In this document: piece by piece, positions 8,601 to 16,417 of the stretch
Position numbering within the stretch: position 1 is the stretch's first letter
Layout of the letters: each line of letters starts with the position of its first letter
DNA from: HLUCCA09 sp965277275
GTDB taxonomy: Bacteria; Pseudomonadota; Alphaproteobacteria; Rhodobacterales; Rhodobacteraceae
NCBI GenBank assembly: GCA_965277275.1
Contig: CBDICG010000002.1
Span: 930,001-994,000 of the forward strand
DNA length: 64,000 bases
Direction: 5' to 3'
Made by a program: the position numbers and the translations under genes
Notes under the pieces: generated by a model
Database searches by the model: none
What the model was told of the DNA's origin: nothing
Seen by the model: only the letters and a program-made list of their open reading frames with translations

Positions 8601-10602
8601 CGGCGGCGAGGGCTATGACACGCTTGTGTTCAACCCCTATGGCGGCGGCGTGCTGATGCACATTCCCAACGGCAGCATAGGCTCGACAAGTGCCGGCAAC
8701 CGCGACCTGGGCGACATCGCCATCTCCGGCTTCGAGGAGATCGTTTTCACCGACCAGGTCGAAAGTGTGCGCACCAGCGACGATGGCGAAATCCTCGTGC
8801 TGCGTGGCGGCAGCGACATCGCCAACGCTGGCGGCGGCAATGACGTCCTCTTCGGGGGCTCCGGCAACGACACGCTCATCGGCGGCGACGGCGACGACAC
8901 GCTCTCGGGCGGCAGCGGCAACGACGAGATCGACGGCGGAGACGGCGAAGACGCGGTGCGCTTCGCCCTCACCTCGCCCGGCGGGCAAGAGGGCGAGCGG
9001 CTGTTCGAGGCGGAAGGGCCCGTGACTGTCGATCTCGCCGAAGGTACCGCCACACGAGGCACGGAGGTCGACACGCTGCGCAATATCGAGCAGGTCTTTG
9101 GCACATCCGGCGATGACCTGCTCCTTGGCGACGAGAGCGATAACGTGCTCGCGGGCGAAGGCGGCGTCGACAGGATCGACGGGCGCGGCGGCAACGACGT
9201 GATCTTCGCCGGAGACGGCGAGCCCTTCATCGGCACCCCCTCTGGCATAGGTTTCTTCGAAAGTTTGGTCGGCGGCACGGGCGATGACCGGGTCTTCGTC
9301 GGCATGGCGCCGATCCTTGCCGACGGCGGCGCCGATTCCGACTGGCTCGACTTTTCCTCTGGTACCGATCCGTCCGAGGGCGGCGGGCGTACTCTGGTGG
9401 TAGAGGTTGACCTGACCGACAACTCGATCATCCGCGAGATCGAGGAAGGCCGCCCCGTCTGGGCCGATACCGGCGGAACGGAGGCACGCAGCTACGCCGA
9501 CCAGTCGCTGACACCAGTGGATGTTCTGCGCGCTGACCCGGCCTACGCGCGCGAGGTCGGTGATCTCGGCACTGTCCTGCCCGAGGCGAACGAGGTGGAG
9601 GCCTTTGGCCAGCTTGCCATCGCAACCGAGCTGAGCACCCGTTCGGAAAACAATGTGAGCGCCTTCTTCGACTTCGAGAACGTCGTGGGTTCGGGCGGCG
9701 ATGACGTGCTGCGGGGCGACGCGATGGCCAACGCGCTCGAAGGCATAGCGGGCAACGATCTCTTCGAGGGGCGCGGCGGCAACGACAGCCTCGACGGCGG
9801 CGATGGCGACGGCGATATCGCCGTCTACTCCGGCGCCTTAGACGATTACCGCATCACGCTGACCGCCACGAACCATGTCGTCGCCGACAAGCGCGATGGC
9901 GAGGGCAGCACTGGCGTGGACCGGATCGAGAATATCGAGCGGCTGAGCTTTGGCGACGGGGCGAGCTTTGAGGGCGACGGGTTTGTCGACCTGATGCAAC
10001 TTGAAGGGGTCGCCCGGCTCTCCGAAAGCGATCTGCGCTACTTCGTAGAGATGTACATCGCCTATTTCGACCGCGCGCCGGACAGTCTGGGCCTTTTCTA
10101 CTGGGGGGACAGGCTGAACGACGGGATGGAACTGGCGCAGATCGCACGGTCGTTCTTCGTGCAGCCCGAAAGCCAGGCCGCCTTTCCCGATGCCGCAGAC
10201 AACGAACAGCTCATCGACGATGCCTACGCCAACCTCCTGAAGCGGGCGCCCGACGAGATCGGGCGCACCTACTGGATCGGTGAGTTGGAGAACGGCAATG
10301 TGGACAGGGCAGAGTTCATGCTCGCGATCATCAATGGCGCGCGGGCCGAGACCGGATCCGTCGCGGATCGGGCCACGCTGGCCGACAAGGCCGACATCGG
10401 TATCGCCTATGCCGTGATCGAGGGGCTCAACGATGTGGACAACGCAACCGCCGTGATGCGGGCCTATGATCGGGACAACGCAGGCGCCAGCCTTGCCGAC
10501 GCCGCTGCCCAGATCGACCGCTTCGCTCTTGCTGCAAACCGTGCGGACAGCGATGAGATCACCATATCGCTCGCGGGCATCGCCGATGACCCCTTTGCCT
10601 GA
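5665..10602 (+). CDS. RTX-type calcium-binding repeat protein with C-terminal DUF4214
   Basis: A 1645-residue acidic protein of the RTX (type I secreted) class. Residues 1-340 are non-repetitive, rich in predicted amphipathic helix and without a Sec signal. From about residue 353 there are scattered blocks of GGxGxDxUx nonapeptides, for example 353-406, 521-557, 606-659, 751-799, 896-989, 1046-1096 (the most regular block, GGSGNDTLIGGDGDDTLSGG), 1146-1182 and 1343-1386. Each would bind calcium as a beta-roll after export. The tail (about 1456-1562) is a DUF4214 domain (MYIAYFDRAPDSLGLFYWGD, then LLKRAPDEIGRTYWIGELEN), common at the C-termini of alphaproteobacterial RTX and surface-layer proteins. 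No ABC exporter or membrane fusion protein is encoded nearby, so a secretion system elsewhere is required. No catalytic domain was recognised; adhesion or a surface role is a guess. Confidence 0.93.
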   Translation: MSAGAEFREFESNLGAVVDDVQAVRRDAESFAEAIAPATAVAKGYTTFREIVDVSNTLIDQAQFSLRLAEKAGPLSVPAKALKDALKEIEPRIEKLKEKTDEATVLNKIASAISGVGDALGDTILPGLESADSTLSNLHGSVTEIVDAYDRVDGPENAGARRVGAEDADALFADTDAFVRPINDGITTGYQPVRDGFLAAKSDLTDILNFFGLAEFSELASAFSGMLEFEGLIGVIDDITDVVDTLLKPVEPLLDLIDTILGFLVNPVIDFITSTLGIDKLFEEIAEALDPLFPQVEIFDGLLGTVGGIDVGQGVVDGLESFKADGFGIDDVQQLAVETFDLFGTSQDGPPLIIGDSDNETIVGTGGDEAIDARGGNDSIEAGAGNDIIVASGGNDTIRGGEGVDRIVFAGEIVEYDFARDEVSGALIFTHTDPGGHGFNEGSEEVYGVEYFDFGTEVFTRQQLEEAVVGPSILDGNGAPGQRTTDEGELIFLQTGGQKVSGLELIGWVFDDVNVVYALGGDDRVQGTTEADFLYGGEGNDLLIPRTGEDAVDGGPGNDTFQIFDIGFSTQDRISLITGVADVRGGTTILGNVENVVNLQRGQQSLFGNDEDNRLVTSWGDDVIAGLDGNDLLSGNGGKDWLLGGRGVDTLYGGDKNDILIALDTSDNGAGELYVGEEGLDMLTYSVDPNAMRNTGDVFVRQRVDDLLEEFGVQSGPLVIRVADGEIDRLDSSGNVIATDRAIGIEEFVGSDSDDTIYGADTSAEANVQIRGAGGNDVLFSNGAGVTDGGNGDDIVYATNSENGLNTYTSPSFFGGFGQDTLDVSGWNEFRWSVENTSSGGATLRGRVPGEAETLPLGGSSTVLANFNEFETLILDDFADRMSLTGFSRVAFTEVFAGDGDDDIHLATGSGTYITVHGELGDDTFSLEQRGAVFGGAGADRIAYDASFQQSNDSARNTLDGGAGDDIVTLRRAKDTDVIGGEGYDTLVFNPYGGGVLMHIPNGSIGSTSAGNRDLGDIAISGFEEIVFTDQVESVRTSDDGEILVLRGGSDIANAGGGNDVLFGGSGNDTLIGGDGDDTLSGGSGNDEIDGGDGEDAVRFALTSPGGQEGERLFEAEGPVTVDLAEGTATRGTEVDTLRNIEQVFGTSGDDLLLGDESDNVLAGEGGVDRIDGRGGNDVIFAGDGEPFIGTPSGIGFFESLVGGTGDDRVFVGMAPILADGGADSDWLDFSSGTDPSEGGGRTLVVEVDLTDNSIIREIEEGRPVWADTGGTEARSYADQSLTPVDVLRADPAYAREVGDLGTVLPEANEVEAFGQLAIATELSTRSENNVSAFFDFENVVGSGGDDVLRGDAMANALEGIAGNDLFEGRGGNDSLDGGDGDGDIAVYSGALDDYRITLTATNHVVADKRDGEGSTGVDRIENIERLSFGDGASFEGDGFVDLMQLEGVARLSESDLRYFVEMYIAYFDRAPDSLGLFYWGDRLNDGMELAQIARSFFVQPESQAAFPDAADNEQLIDDAYANLLKRAPDEIGRTYWIGELENGNVDRAEFMLAIINGARAETGSVADRATLADKADIGIAYAVIEGLNDVDNATAVMRAYDRDNAGASLADAAAQIDRFALAANRADSDEITISLAGIADDPFA

Positions 10603-10992
10603 CGGTCACACACTCGCCGCATGCACCGGGTGGTGTCGTCGGCCGCACGTTCGGCGACCCGGTCGCCGGGAGAGGAACGTTGCCGAAACGAGAAGGGTTG
10701 GAACCCCCGGCCCGCTTCACCTCCCCATGGCCAAGGCGCAAAGCGCGTCAGGCCGCCGCAAGGAGACACCACCAAATTACTGGAAACAGACGAGATCTTC
10801 CCGCTCGGAGAAAACGTCAGACCAGGGCTCCCAATCCGGCAGGCAGCGCTGTCCGTCGTCAGCTGGGCTTGCACGCGATCGGATGATGGATGGCGACGCT
10901 CGCAGCCCGGTGATGGTGCGATCCATGATGCGGTCTGACGCGGTAGCGAGCAATGGTTCTCGGTTGACTTGGCTCTGACCTTTTTGCGCCTA

Positions 10993-11345
10993 TCAGGATG
11001 TTGTCGCCCCGCCAAAGAAGACGTCGGGCCGTGCGAGAGTCCCGAGGCGATTGCGGTTGTGTTGCGTGACGAAGCCGACGATAGCCTCATCGGGCGCCCG
11101 CGGCAGGTCTAGGTTCTCGAGCACGGTGCGGTTTTGCAGGGTCCTGATGCCGACGCCCTATCCTGCCCCGGGTCTTGTTCGGGCGCACCGCGGACACCAT
11201 CCACACGCCGTTGCCCTGGCTTGGTGGCGAGGTGATCTGAGCTGCCGAGCAGACCATTGCCACTGAGCATGCGCCAACGATGAGCAATCGTCGCGCCGTC
11301 GCATCCCGAGACGGATAACGCATCATTCGCGGTCGCAGTGACATC
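10993..11345 (-). pseudogene. Frameshifted remnant of a small secreted protein (tentative)
   Basis: One minus-strand frame opens with MSLRPRMMRYPSRDATARRL, followed by a signal-peptide-like core (LIVGACSVAMVCSA) and then ITSPPSQGNGVWMVSAVRPN. After NKTRG the frame turns Arg/Pro/His-rich, as is usual when a frame has been lost. A second frame, open from 11157 to the stop at 10993, gives a more protein-like tail (GIRTLQNRTVLENLDLPRAP, then EAIVGFVTQHNRNRLG) ending GGATTS. A TAG at 11158-11160 precedes it. Together they look like one gene of about 115 codons broken by a frameshift. The family is not recognised. The alternative is that neither piece was ever translated. Confidence 0.35.
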
Positions 11346-11382
11346 ACGGGCTTCGGCATCGTGCCGGGCCGCTCAGCAGCAC

Positions 11383-11421
11383 GGAGACGGAGACGGAGAC
11401 GGAGATGGAGATGGAGATGGA
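11383..11421. repeat. Hexanucleotide simple repeat (GGAGAC/GGAGAT)
   Basis: Three GGAGAC units are followed by three GGAGAT units and a partial copy. Read in one plus frame this gives alternating Gly-Asp, in the complement Ser-Ile/Ser-Val; neither belongs to a recognisable gene. Such tracts can change length by slippage. Confidence 0.85.
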
Positions 11422-11705
11422 TGTCCGTGTCACGCTCAGAGCCGACGTGCCAGAGGCGTTCTCACAGCCCCGCAATGCTCTGGGATACATGCCCGCCTGT
11501 CCGGACGCGTCGACAAGGCCGGATGAGATCCGTACGAGGGCATCGTGGCCGAACATGAGACAGCCCAATCGACGTTCGTTCGTTAAGCAACGCACGGCTG
11601 AGTCGTAGCGCCCTAGGCCCTACGTGGCTCTCGCAAAACGCCAACCGGATGCTGCACAACCAAGTGCAACATGCCGTCAGAAACCAACCAAGTGCTTGAA
11701 GGTAT

Positions 11706-11782
11706 TGGCGCGCTGGGGAGGATTCGAACCCCCGACCCCTTGATTCGTAGTCAAGTACTCTATCCAACTGAGCTACCAGCGC
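11706..11782 (-). tRNA. tRNA-Arg(ACG)
   Basis: A 77-nt tRNA with encoded CCA. The acceptor GCGCTGG pairs with CCAGCGC. The D-arm follows TA-GCTC, and the anticodon stem CTTGA/TCAAG carries the loop CTACGAA with anticodon ACG, whose first base is normally edited to inosine to read CGN arginine codons. The T-arm is GGGGG-TTCGAAT-CCTCC (one G-T pair), then discriminator G and CCA. No U-rich terminator was seen just downstream. Confidence 0.97.
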
Positions 11783-11889
11783 GCGGGAGTTGTTCGTCTA
11801 GCCGCCGGACAGGGTGCTTGCAAGTCGAAAAGCGTGGCTGCGCGTGCGGATCAGCGCAGCGAAATGCGGCCGTTCGAGCGCGTGCCGGG

Positions 11890-12210
11890 CTAGGAGCCGG
11901 GAACGGGACGAACGCGCGGAACCGTCTCGCTATCGCCGCCAAACCAGCCTGACACCGTCTTCATCGCCGACAGGAAGGCGCCCTCGGACTCCACGGACTG
12001 AATGCTGGCCCGCGGTGCGCTGGGAGCGCCGCCGCCCATGCTCATCATCCCTGTGACGTTGCCAAAGAGCGCATCCACGTTGCCCGAGATCGCCGCGTAG
12101 CTCGTCGCCAGAAAGGCGGACGTCGGCCCGTCTCCCTGCCGGGCTTGCATCGACACTCCGATGCCCCCGGCGATGACTGCGAAAATCACGATTGCACGAA
12201 TGAGTCTCAT
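11890..12210 (-). CDS. Small membrane-anchored or exported protein of unknown function
   Basis: A 106-residue protein with an N-terminal hydrophobic segment (LIRAIVIFAVIAGGIGVSM) that may be an uncleaved anchor or signal peptide. It is followed by an Ala/Ser/Gly-rich stretch (GNVTGMMSMGGGAPSAP) and a short conserved-looking end with SAMKTVSGWFGGDSETVPRV. A purine-rich GGGGTCGGG precedes the ATG. It lies 75 bp downstream of the end of the histidine kinase gene on the same strand and might be co-transcribed with it. No family is recognised. Confidence 0.6.
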   Translation of the reverse strand: MRLIRAIVIFAVIAGGIGVSMQARQGDGPTSAFLATSYAAISGNVDALFGNVTGMMSMGGGAPSAPRASIQSVESEGAFLSAMKTVSGWFGGDSETVPRVRPVPGS

Positions 12211-12285
12211 CCCGACCCCACTGCCTATTGTCTCTCAACGAGAGACGATGCACAGCAATCATGGCGAAGACGTGGCGAGATGCCG

Positions 12286-13692
12286 TCAGGCCCTTAAAAG
12301 CTCTGGCTTCAGTGCCTGCTTTGGCAGATCGATCTCAAACACCGTCCCGTCCGGGCCGGTCCGGGCGAGGGAGATTCGCCCGCCGTGCCCGCGCACGAGA
12401 TCCGCCGAGATCGCCAGACCGAGCCCCGTTCCGCCCTTGCGCATGCCGCCCTGAAACGGCTGGAAGAGGTGTTCCTGTGCCTTGGGCGGCAGCCCCGGGC
12501 CGGTGTCCGAGACGGTGATGAGCCAGCAGCTCTCGTCTTCCCTGGCCGCGATGCAGATTGCACCCTCTTTGCCGCTCGCGACAATCGCCTGCCGCGCGTT
12601 GCGCACGAGGTTCAAGATCACGCGGTAGAGCTGCTCTGGATCGGCGCGCAGGTTGAGGCCCGGGGGCACGTCTTCGCTCAGCCTGATGGGCGCGTCCTCG
12701 ATCGCGAGGCGTTCGCTGTCCAAGACGTCGGAGACAAGCGGAGCCAGCGGCAGGACCGTGAGCCGCGGCGGGGGTTCCTCGGCCTTTCCGAACGCGAGGG
12801 TGCCTTCGCAAAGCGCAACGGCCCGGGAGATCGAGTTGAGCAGCTTGGGCACGACCCGGCGCACCATCGGATCCTCGCTCTGCTCCACGCGATCCGCAAA
12901 GAGCTGGGCGGTGGTGAGAATGTTGCGCAGATCGTGGCTGACCTTCGCCACTGCGGCGCCAAGCTGGGCCAGCCGCTCCTTCTGGCGCAGCGCACTGGTC
13001 AGCTGGGTCTGCATGGATTGCAGCGCCAGCTCAGCCTCGTGCAGCTCCGTCACGCCGCCCTGAGGCTCGATGATGCGCCGCCCGTCTTCGGGGGCGGCGG
13101 CATAGCTCTGCATGGCCCAGACAACCCGCTTGATGGGAGAAACGAGCAGGAACCGAACGGCAATAAACAAGAGCCCCGCCGTGACGACAGAGATCACGGC
13201 CGAAAGGATCAGGATCCGGATACCGTAATCCAGCATGGCCGCGCGCAGGTAGTCCGTCGATACGGTGACTTCGATCAGGAGCCCGGCCTCGCGCACCGGG
13301 TTGCCGACAACACGGATGATCCGGGGCTCGGGATCGGACAGCCGGATCATCGCGTCCCGGATCAACTCGAATGCGGAAGGATCGCGCAAGTCGAACGTCG
13401 CGTGGATGGCCGAGGGTATCGGGGAAGCGAGCATGAGCTGACGCGCCTCGTTGCGCCGCAAGACGACGTTGAGCACGCCGGCATTCTCGAGAAGCTCCGC
13501 CTCCAGGTCGTCGGTGATCATGTCGTCGGCTGCCAGCAGCGCGAGCGAAGCGATCTGCGCCCGCTCGAGGCGGTTGAGCAGAAAGTCCTCGCGGAACCGT
13601 GCGACCGACGGCACGAAGATCAGCACTTCGGCCAGCATCACGAAGGCCACCGTGAGCATCAGGAACCGGCCAGAGAGCGAGTTGAGGAACAT
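12286..13692 (-). CDS. Membrane sensor histidine kinase
   Basis: A 468-residue two-component sensor. A first membrane helix (about residues 8-29) and a second (about 170-195) bracket a periplasmic domain of some 140 residues with no recognised fold. The cytoplasmic half has the phospho-acceptor box KVSHDLRNILTT (His near residue 251) and a HATPase_c domain with the N box NLVRNARQAI, G1 DTGPGLP and G2 GGTGLGLAI. All motifs needed for autophosphorylation are present. No response regulator gene is adjacent, so it is an orphan kinase here. The end lies 75 bp before the small protein at 11890-12210; the oxidoreductase gene just upstream ends 36 bp from its start, so read-through from there is possible. 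The signal sensed is unknown. Confidence 0.92.
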   Translation of the reverse strand: MFLNSLSGRFLMLTVAFVMLAEVLIFVPSVARFREDFLLNRLERAQIASLALLAADDMITDDLEAELLENAGVLNVVLRRNEARQLMLASPIPSAIHATFDLRDPSAFELIRDAMIRLSDPEPRIIRVVGNPVREAGLLIEVTVSTDYLRAAMLDYGIRILILSAVISVVTAGLLFIAVRFLLVSPIKRVVWAMQSYAAAPEDGRRIIEPQGGVTELHEAELALQSMQTQLTSALRQKERLAQLGAAVAKVSHDLRNILTTAQLFADRVEQSEDPMVRRVVPKLLNSISRAVALCEGTLAFGKAEEPPPRLTVLPLAPLVSDVLDSERLAIEDAPIRLSEDVPPGLNLRADPEQLYRVILNLVRNARQAIVASGKEGAICIAAREDESCWLITVSDTGPGLPPKAQEHLFQPFQGGMRKGGTGLGLAISADLVRGHGGRISLARTGPDGTVFEIDLPKQALKPELLRA

Positions 13693-13728
13693 CGGGCGTA
13701 CTGCCGTTCGTCTTTCAATTGCCTCTAG

Positions 13729-15147
13729 TTAAGGGATCCAGCGCTGAACGAAAGAGACGACGGCCTTGAGGGTCGCGTTTTCGAACAGACGTGGCGTGAA
13801 ATACGCCCCCGCAGCGCGCTTGTTAACCTCCGAGAGGGTCGGATAGGGCAAGACGGTGGCCGAGATCGCCGACATCTTCATCTTGTTGGCGATCGCCATG
13901 GCCCACATCGAGATCAGCTCACCCGCCATCGGGCCCACGATCGTCGCACCCACGGGGCGGCCCTTGACCACCATCACTTTGACAAAGCCGATGCGCTTGC
14001 CCTCAGCCACCGCGCGGTCGTTGTCGCCGATTTGGGCGCGCACGATCTCCAGCTTGTCGCCATGCGCCTCAAGCGCCTCCGCCTCCGACAGGCCGACCTG
14101 CGCGATCTCCGGGTCGGTGTAGGTGGCGCGGGGGATGTGATCTGTCCGGGCCTTCGCGGGCAGGCCGAGCACGGCGGAGCGGACAACGACCCCGGCGTGA
14201 TAGCCCGCGAGATGGGTGAATTGCATCCCGCCGGCGGCGTCGCCGATGGCGTAGACCTTCCGGTTCGTGACCGATTTCAGCGAGGCATCGACCTTCACGC
14301 CCTGACGGGAGTATTCCACCCCGGCTTTCTCCAGATCGAGCTTGTCGACATTGACCTTGCGGCCAACAGCCACCAGCAGATGCGACCCGGAAACCTCGCC
14401 CTGCGTCGTGTGAACCGTGATCGCGCCGTCCTGGCCAGAGACCTTCTCGGCCTTCGCGCCCTCGACGAAGACAACGCCTTCCTCGCGCAGCCGTTCGATG
14501 ACGATCTCGGCGGCTTCGGGATCTTCGCGGCCCATGATCTTGTCGCCTTCGACGACCGTGACATTCGAGCCGAGGCGGATATGCGCCTGCGCCATCTCCA
14601 GCCCGATCACACCGCCACCGATGATGACGAGGTGATCCGGCTTCTCGCGCAGGTCGAAGATATTCTCGTTGGTGTAGTGCGGCACGGCGTCGAGGCCCGG
14701 GATCGGCGGTACGAAGGGGCCGGATCCGGTGGCGATAACGATGCGGCGCGCGGAAATCACCGCATTGCCCGCCTGCACTTCGGTCTTGGAGATGAAGCGG
14801 CCGTATTCCCGGATCACGTTCACGCCGAAGCCCTCGAAGCGCTCCTGGCTGTCATGCGGCTCGATTGTCGCGATAGCGTGGGCGACGTGGTCCTTGGCGG
14901 CGGCGTAGCTCACCTCGGGCATTACGGGCGTCACGCCGAAGGGGGCGCCGGTTTCCATCGCATGGGCCTGCTTGCCCGCTGCGATCAGCGCCTTTGAGGG
15001 CACACAGCCGTAATTCAGGCAGTCACCGCCCATCTTGTGCCCTTCGAGGAGGACAACGCGGGCGCCCATCTGCGCGGCACCGGCAGCAACGGAGAGCCCG
15101 CCGGAGCCTGCGCCGATGATCAGAAGGTCGGTTTCGATGCGATCCAT
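13729..15147 (-). CDS. FAD-dependent pyridine nucleotide-disulfide oxidoreductase (MerA/Lpd-like)
   Basis: A 472-residue flavoprotein with an N-terminal FAD fold (DLLIIGAGSGGLSVAAGAAQ), the redox-active disulfide GGDCLNYGCVPSKAL, an NAD(P) fold (HLVIIGGGVIGLEMAQ) and a C-terminal dimerisation domain. In lipoamide dehydrogenases the last domain carries an HPTLSE motif whose His activates the disulfide; here it reads LPYPTLSE, so that His is absent. No N-terminal heavy-metal domain is present, so it is not a full mercuric reductase. The start at 15147 has GAGG 8 bases upstream; a start at 15204, nearly touching the upstream TVP38 stop, would add 19 Ala/Pro-rich residues. Fusions of this protein with TVP38/TMEM64 exist, supporting a joint but undefined role. 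Confidence 0.9.
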   Translation of the reverse strand: MDRIETDLLIIGAGSGGLSVAAGAAQMGARVVLLEGHKMGGDCLNYGCVPSKALIAAGKQAHAMETGAPFGVTPVMPEVSYAAAKDHVAHAIATIEPHDSQERFEGFGVNVIREYGRFISKTEVQAGNAVISARRIVIATGSGPFVPPIPGLDAVPHYTNENIFDLREKPDHLVIIGGGVIGLEMAQAHIRLGSNVTVVEGDKIMGREDPEAAEIVIERLREEGVVFVEGAKAEKVSGQDGAITVHTTQGEVSGSHLLVAVGRKVNVDKLDLEKAGVEYSRQGVKVDASLKSVTNRKVYAIGDAAGGMQFTHLAGYHAGVVVRSAVLGLPAKARTDHIPRATYTDPEIAQVGLSEAEALEAHGDKLEIVRAQIGDNDRAVAEGKRIGFVKVMVVKGRPVGATIVGPMAGELISMWAMAIANKMKMSAISATVLPYPTLSEVNKRAAGAYFTPRLFENATLKAVVSFVQRWIP

Positions 15148-15207
15148 GATGGTGTCCTCGGGGTGGGCTGTCTGGTGGGCAGGGGCAGGAGCGGCGTCGA
15201 ACATGGC

Positions 15208-15957
15208 TCAGAGACCTTTCTTGCCGCGCACGGCCTTGAGTAGGATCGGCAGAGCGGCCAGAGCGGCAAGCCCGAGGATCGGCAGCAGGATCTGCGGTTG
15301 GAAGATGATGCCGAGGTCCGGCGTTTCACCAGCGGCGAAGACGTCGCCGAGCCCGGCACCGACAGAGGTATAAACCAACGCACCCGGGATGATGCCGAGG
15401 AAGGTGGTGATCGCGAAACGCGAGAGCGGCACACCGACAAAGGAGGGCACGAGGTTCGCCACGAAGAAGGGGACGGCGGGCACCAAACGGATGAGGAACA
15501 GCATCTCCCACTGGTTCTGGTCGATCCCGTCCTTGATCTTCTTCACGGAGCCGGACGAGGCGTCCATCTTGGCGGCGAGCCGCTCGCCGAGCCCCCAGCG
15601 GGCGGCGAGGAAGATCGCCGTGGCTCCGATGGTCGCCGCCGTGACGTTGAAGAGCACGCCGGGGAAGGTGGCAAAGAGAAAGCCCCCCGTGAGCGTCGCG
15701 ATCGTGGCCCCCGGAAGAGAGAACGCGACGATCACAACGTAGGCCGCGATGAAGGCCAGAACTGTCAGCACATAATTGGCGTCGCGGAACGCGATCAGGG
15801 CTTCGCGATTTTCGGCCAGCGCGGCGAAGGTCAGGTGGTCCTTCAGGAGCACGGCGCCCGCAACGGCGGCAAGACCGATCGCGGCCAGCGGAAGGTACCG
15901 TACGATCCCGTTCCTGGTCGGCGAGGGGCGATAATCGGTCTGGGGCATGTCGGTCAT
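15208..15957 (-). CDS. TVP38/TMEM64 (SNARE-associated/DedA-like) membrane protein
   Basis: A 249-residue inner-membrane protein with five to six hydrophobic helices. The TVP38 core is visible as a FSLPGATIATLTGGFLFATF loop, then RWGLGERLAAKMD, and the downstream RLVPAVPFFVANLVPSFVGV segment followed by TFLGIIPGALVYTSVGAGLG. Relatives are membrane proteins of the DedA/VTT superfamily, some linked to lipid movement. It is the first gene of a pair with the flavoprotein at 13729-15147, separated by a few bases to 60 bp depending on that gene's start. Its transported substrate is unknown. Confidence 0.92.
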   Translation of the reverse strand: MTDMPQTDYRPSPTRNGIVRYLPLAAIGLAAVAGAVLLKDHLTFAALAENREALIAFRDANYVLTVLAFIAAYVVIVAFSLPGATIATLTGGFLFATFPGVLFNVTAATIGATAIFLAARWGLGERLAAKMDASSGSVKKIKDGIDQNQWEMLFLIRLVPAVPFFVANLVPSFVGVPLSRFAITTFLGIIPGALVYTSVGAGLGDVFAAGETPDLGIIFQPQILLPILGLAALAALPILLKAVRGKKGL

Positions 15958-16138
15958 GTCGAGGCGTCCTCTACGGCGTGGCGTTGGACGATAGATGCCC
16001 CATTTCGCCCGCCGCTGTACCGCCTATCACGCCCCCTTGATCTGCCTCTCGCGCTTCCGTGAGAATGCCCCCCAGAGCACCGCCATACTGTAACAATCCT
16101 ACGACCCCGGCCAATTCATGTTTCACCGTGCAATGGAA

Positions 16139-16167
16139 TTGACTTCAAAGCCGAGAAACCCTATTCG
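16139..16167 (+). promoter_or_regulatory. Candidate promoter of rpmH-rnpA-yidD
   Basis: TTGACT at 16139-16144 is followed after 17 bases by TATTCG (16162-16167). The site lies about 115 bases upstream of rpmH in a locally AT-richer stretch, where a strong ribosomal promoter is expected. The -10 match is weak. Confidence 0.35.
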
Positions 16168-16282
16168 CCAACGCTCAATGTGGGTGCGCGCGCGGCTTGC
16201 GCTCGCACAAGATCACCTCATACGACGCGCCTGCCCTTGATAATCAAGGTGTTGTGGAGCCGACCGACCCGGAGACGTTGCG

Positions 16283-16417
16283 ATGAAACGTACGTATCAG
16301 CCCTCGAATCTCGTGCGCAAGCGGCGCCATGGCTTCCGTGCGCGCATGTCCACCAAGGCCGGACGCAAGATCCTGAACGCGCGCCGGGCCCGTGGTCGCA
16401 AGAGCCTCAGCGCCTGA
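16283..16417 (+). CDS. rpmH: 50S ribosomal protein L34
   Basis: A 44-residue basic protein with the canonical L34 sequence: MKRTYQPSNLVRKRRHGFRA, then MSTKAGRKILNARRARGRK. It binds 23S rRNA in the large subunit. A GGAG lies 9 bases before the ATG. It opens the conserved rpmH-rnpA-yidD block. The stop lies inside the reading frame of rnpA, whose GTG start is placed 26 bp earlier. Confidence 0.98.
   Translation: MKRTYQPSNLVRKRRHGFRARMSTKAGRKILNARRARGRKSLSA

Larger units (their letters stand above)
10603..11705. other. Gene-poor region between the RTX gene and tRNA-Arg
   Basis: About 1.1 kb without an intact recognisable gene, unusual in this compact window. It holds the frameshifted secreted-protein remnant (10993-11345), the hexanucleotide tract (11383-11421), an 11-bp direct repeat CAACCAAGTGC at 11657-11667 and 11685-11695, and at 10696-10714 a sequence matching 16 of 19 bases of the T-arm region of the nearby tRNA. 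It may be an eroded insertion beside a tRNA gene. Confidence 0.5.

Noticed and set aside
10690..10760. Second tRNA suggested by GGGTTGGAACCCCCGGCCC
   Set aside because: Only the T-arm region matches. No anticodon stem, D-arm or acceptor pairing could be drawn.
11462..11952. Small open frames on both strands reading GRIRTPDPLIRSQVLYPTEL and YESRGRGFESS
   Set aside because: These are well known false proteins produced by translating a tRNA gene; the tRNA-Arg explains them.
12385..13728. 447-codon plus-strand open frame
   Set aside because: Antisense to a complete sensor histidine kinase; no family-like sequence.
13729..15147. Mercuric reductase and a mer operon
   Set aside because: The heavy-metal-binding N-terminal domain and other mer genes are missing. 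The partner gene is TVP38, which points elsewhere.
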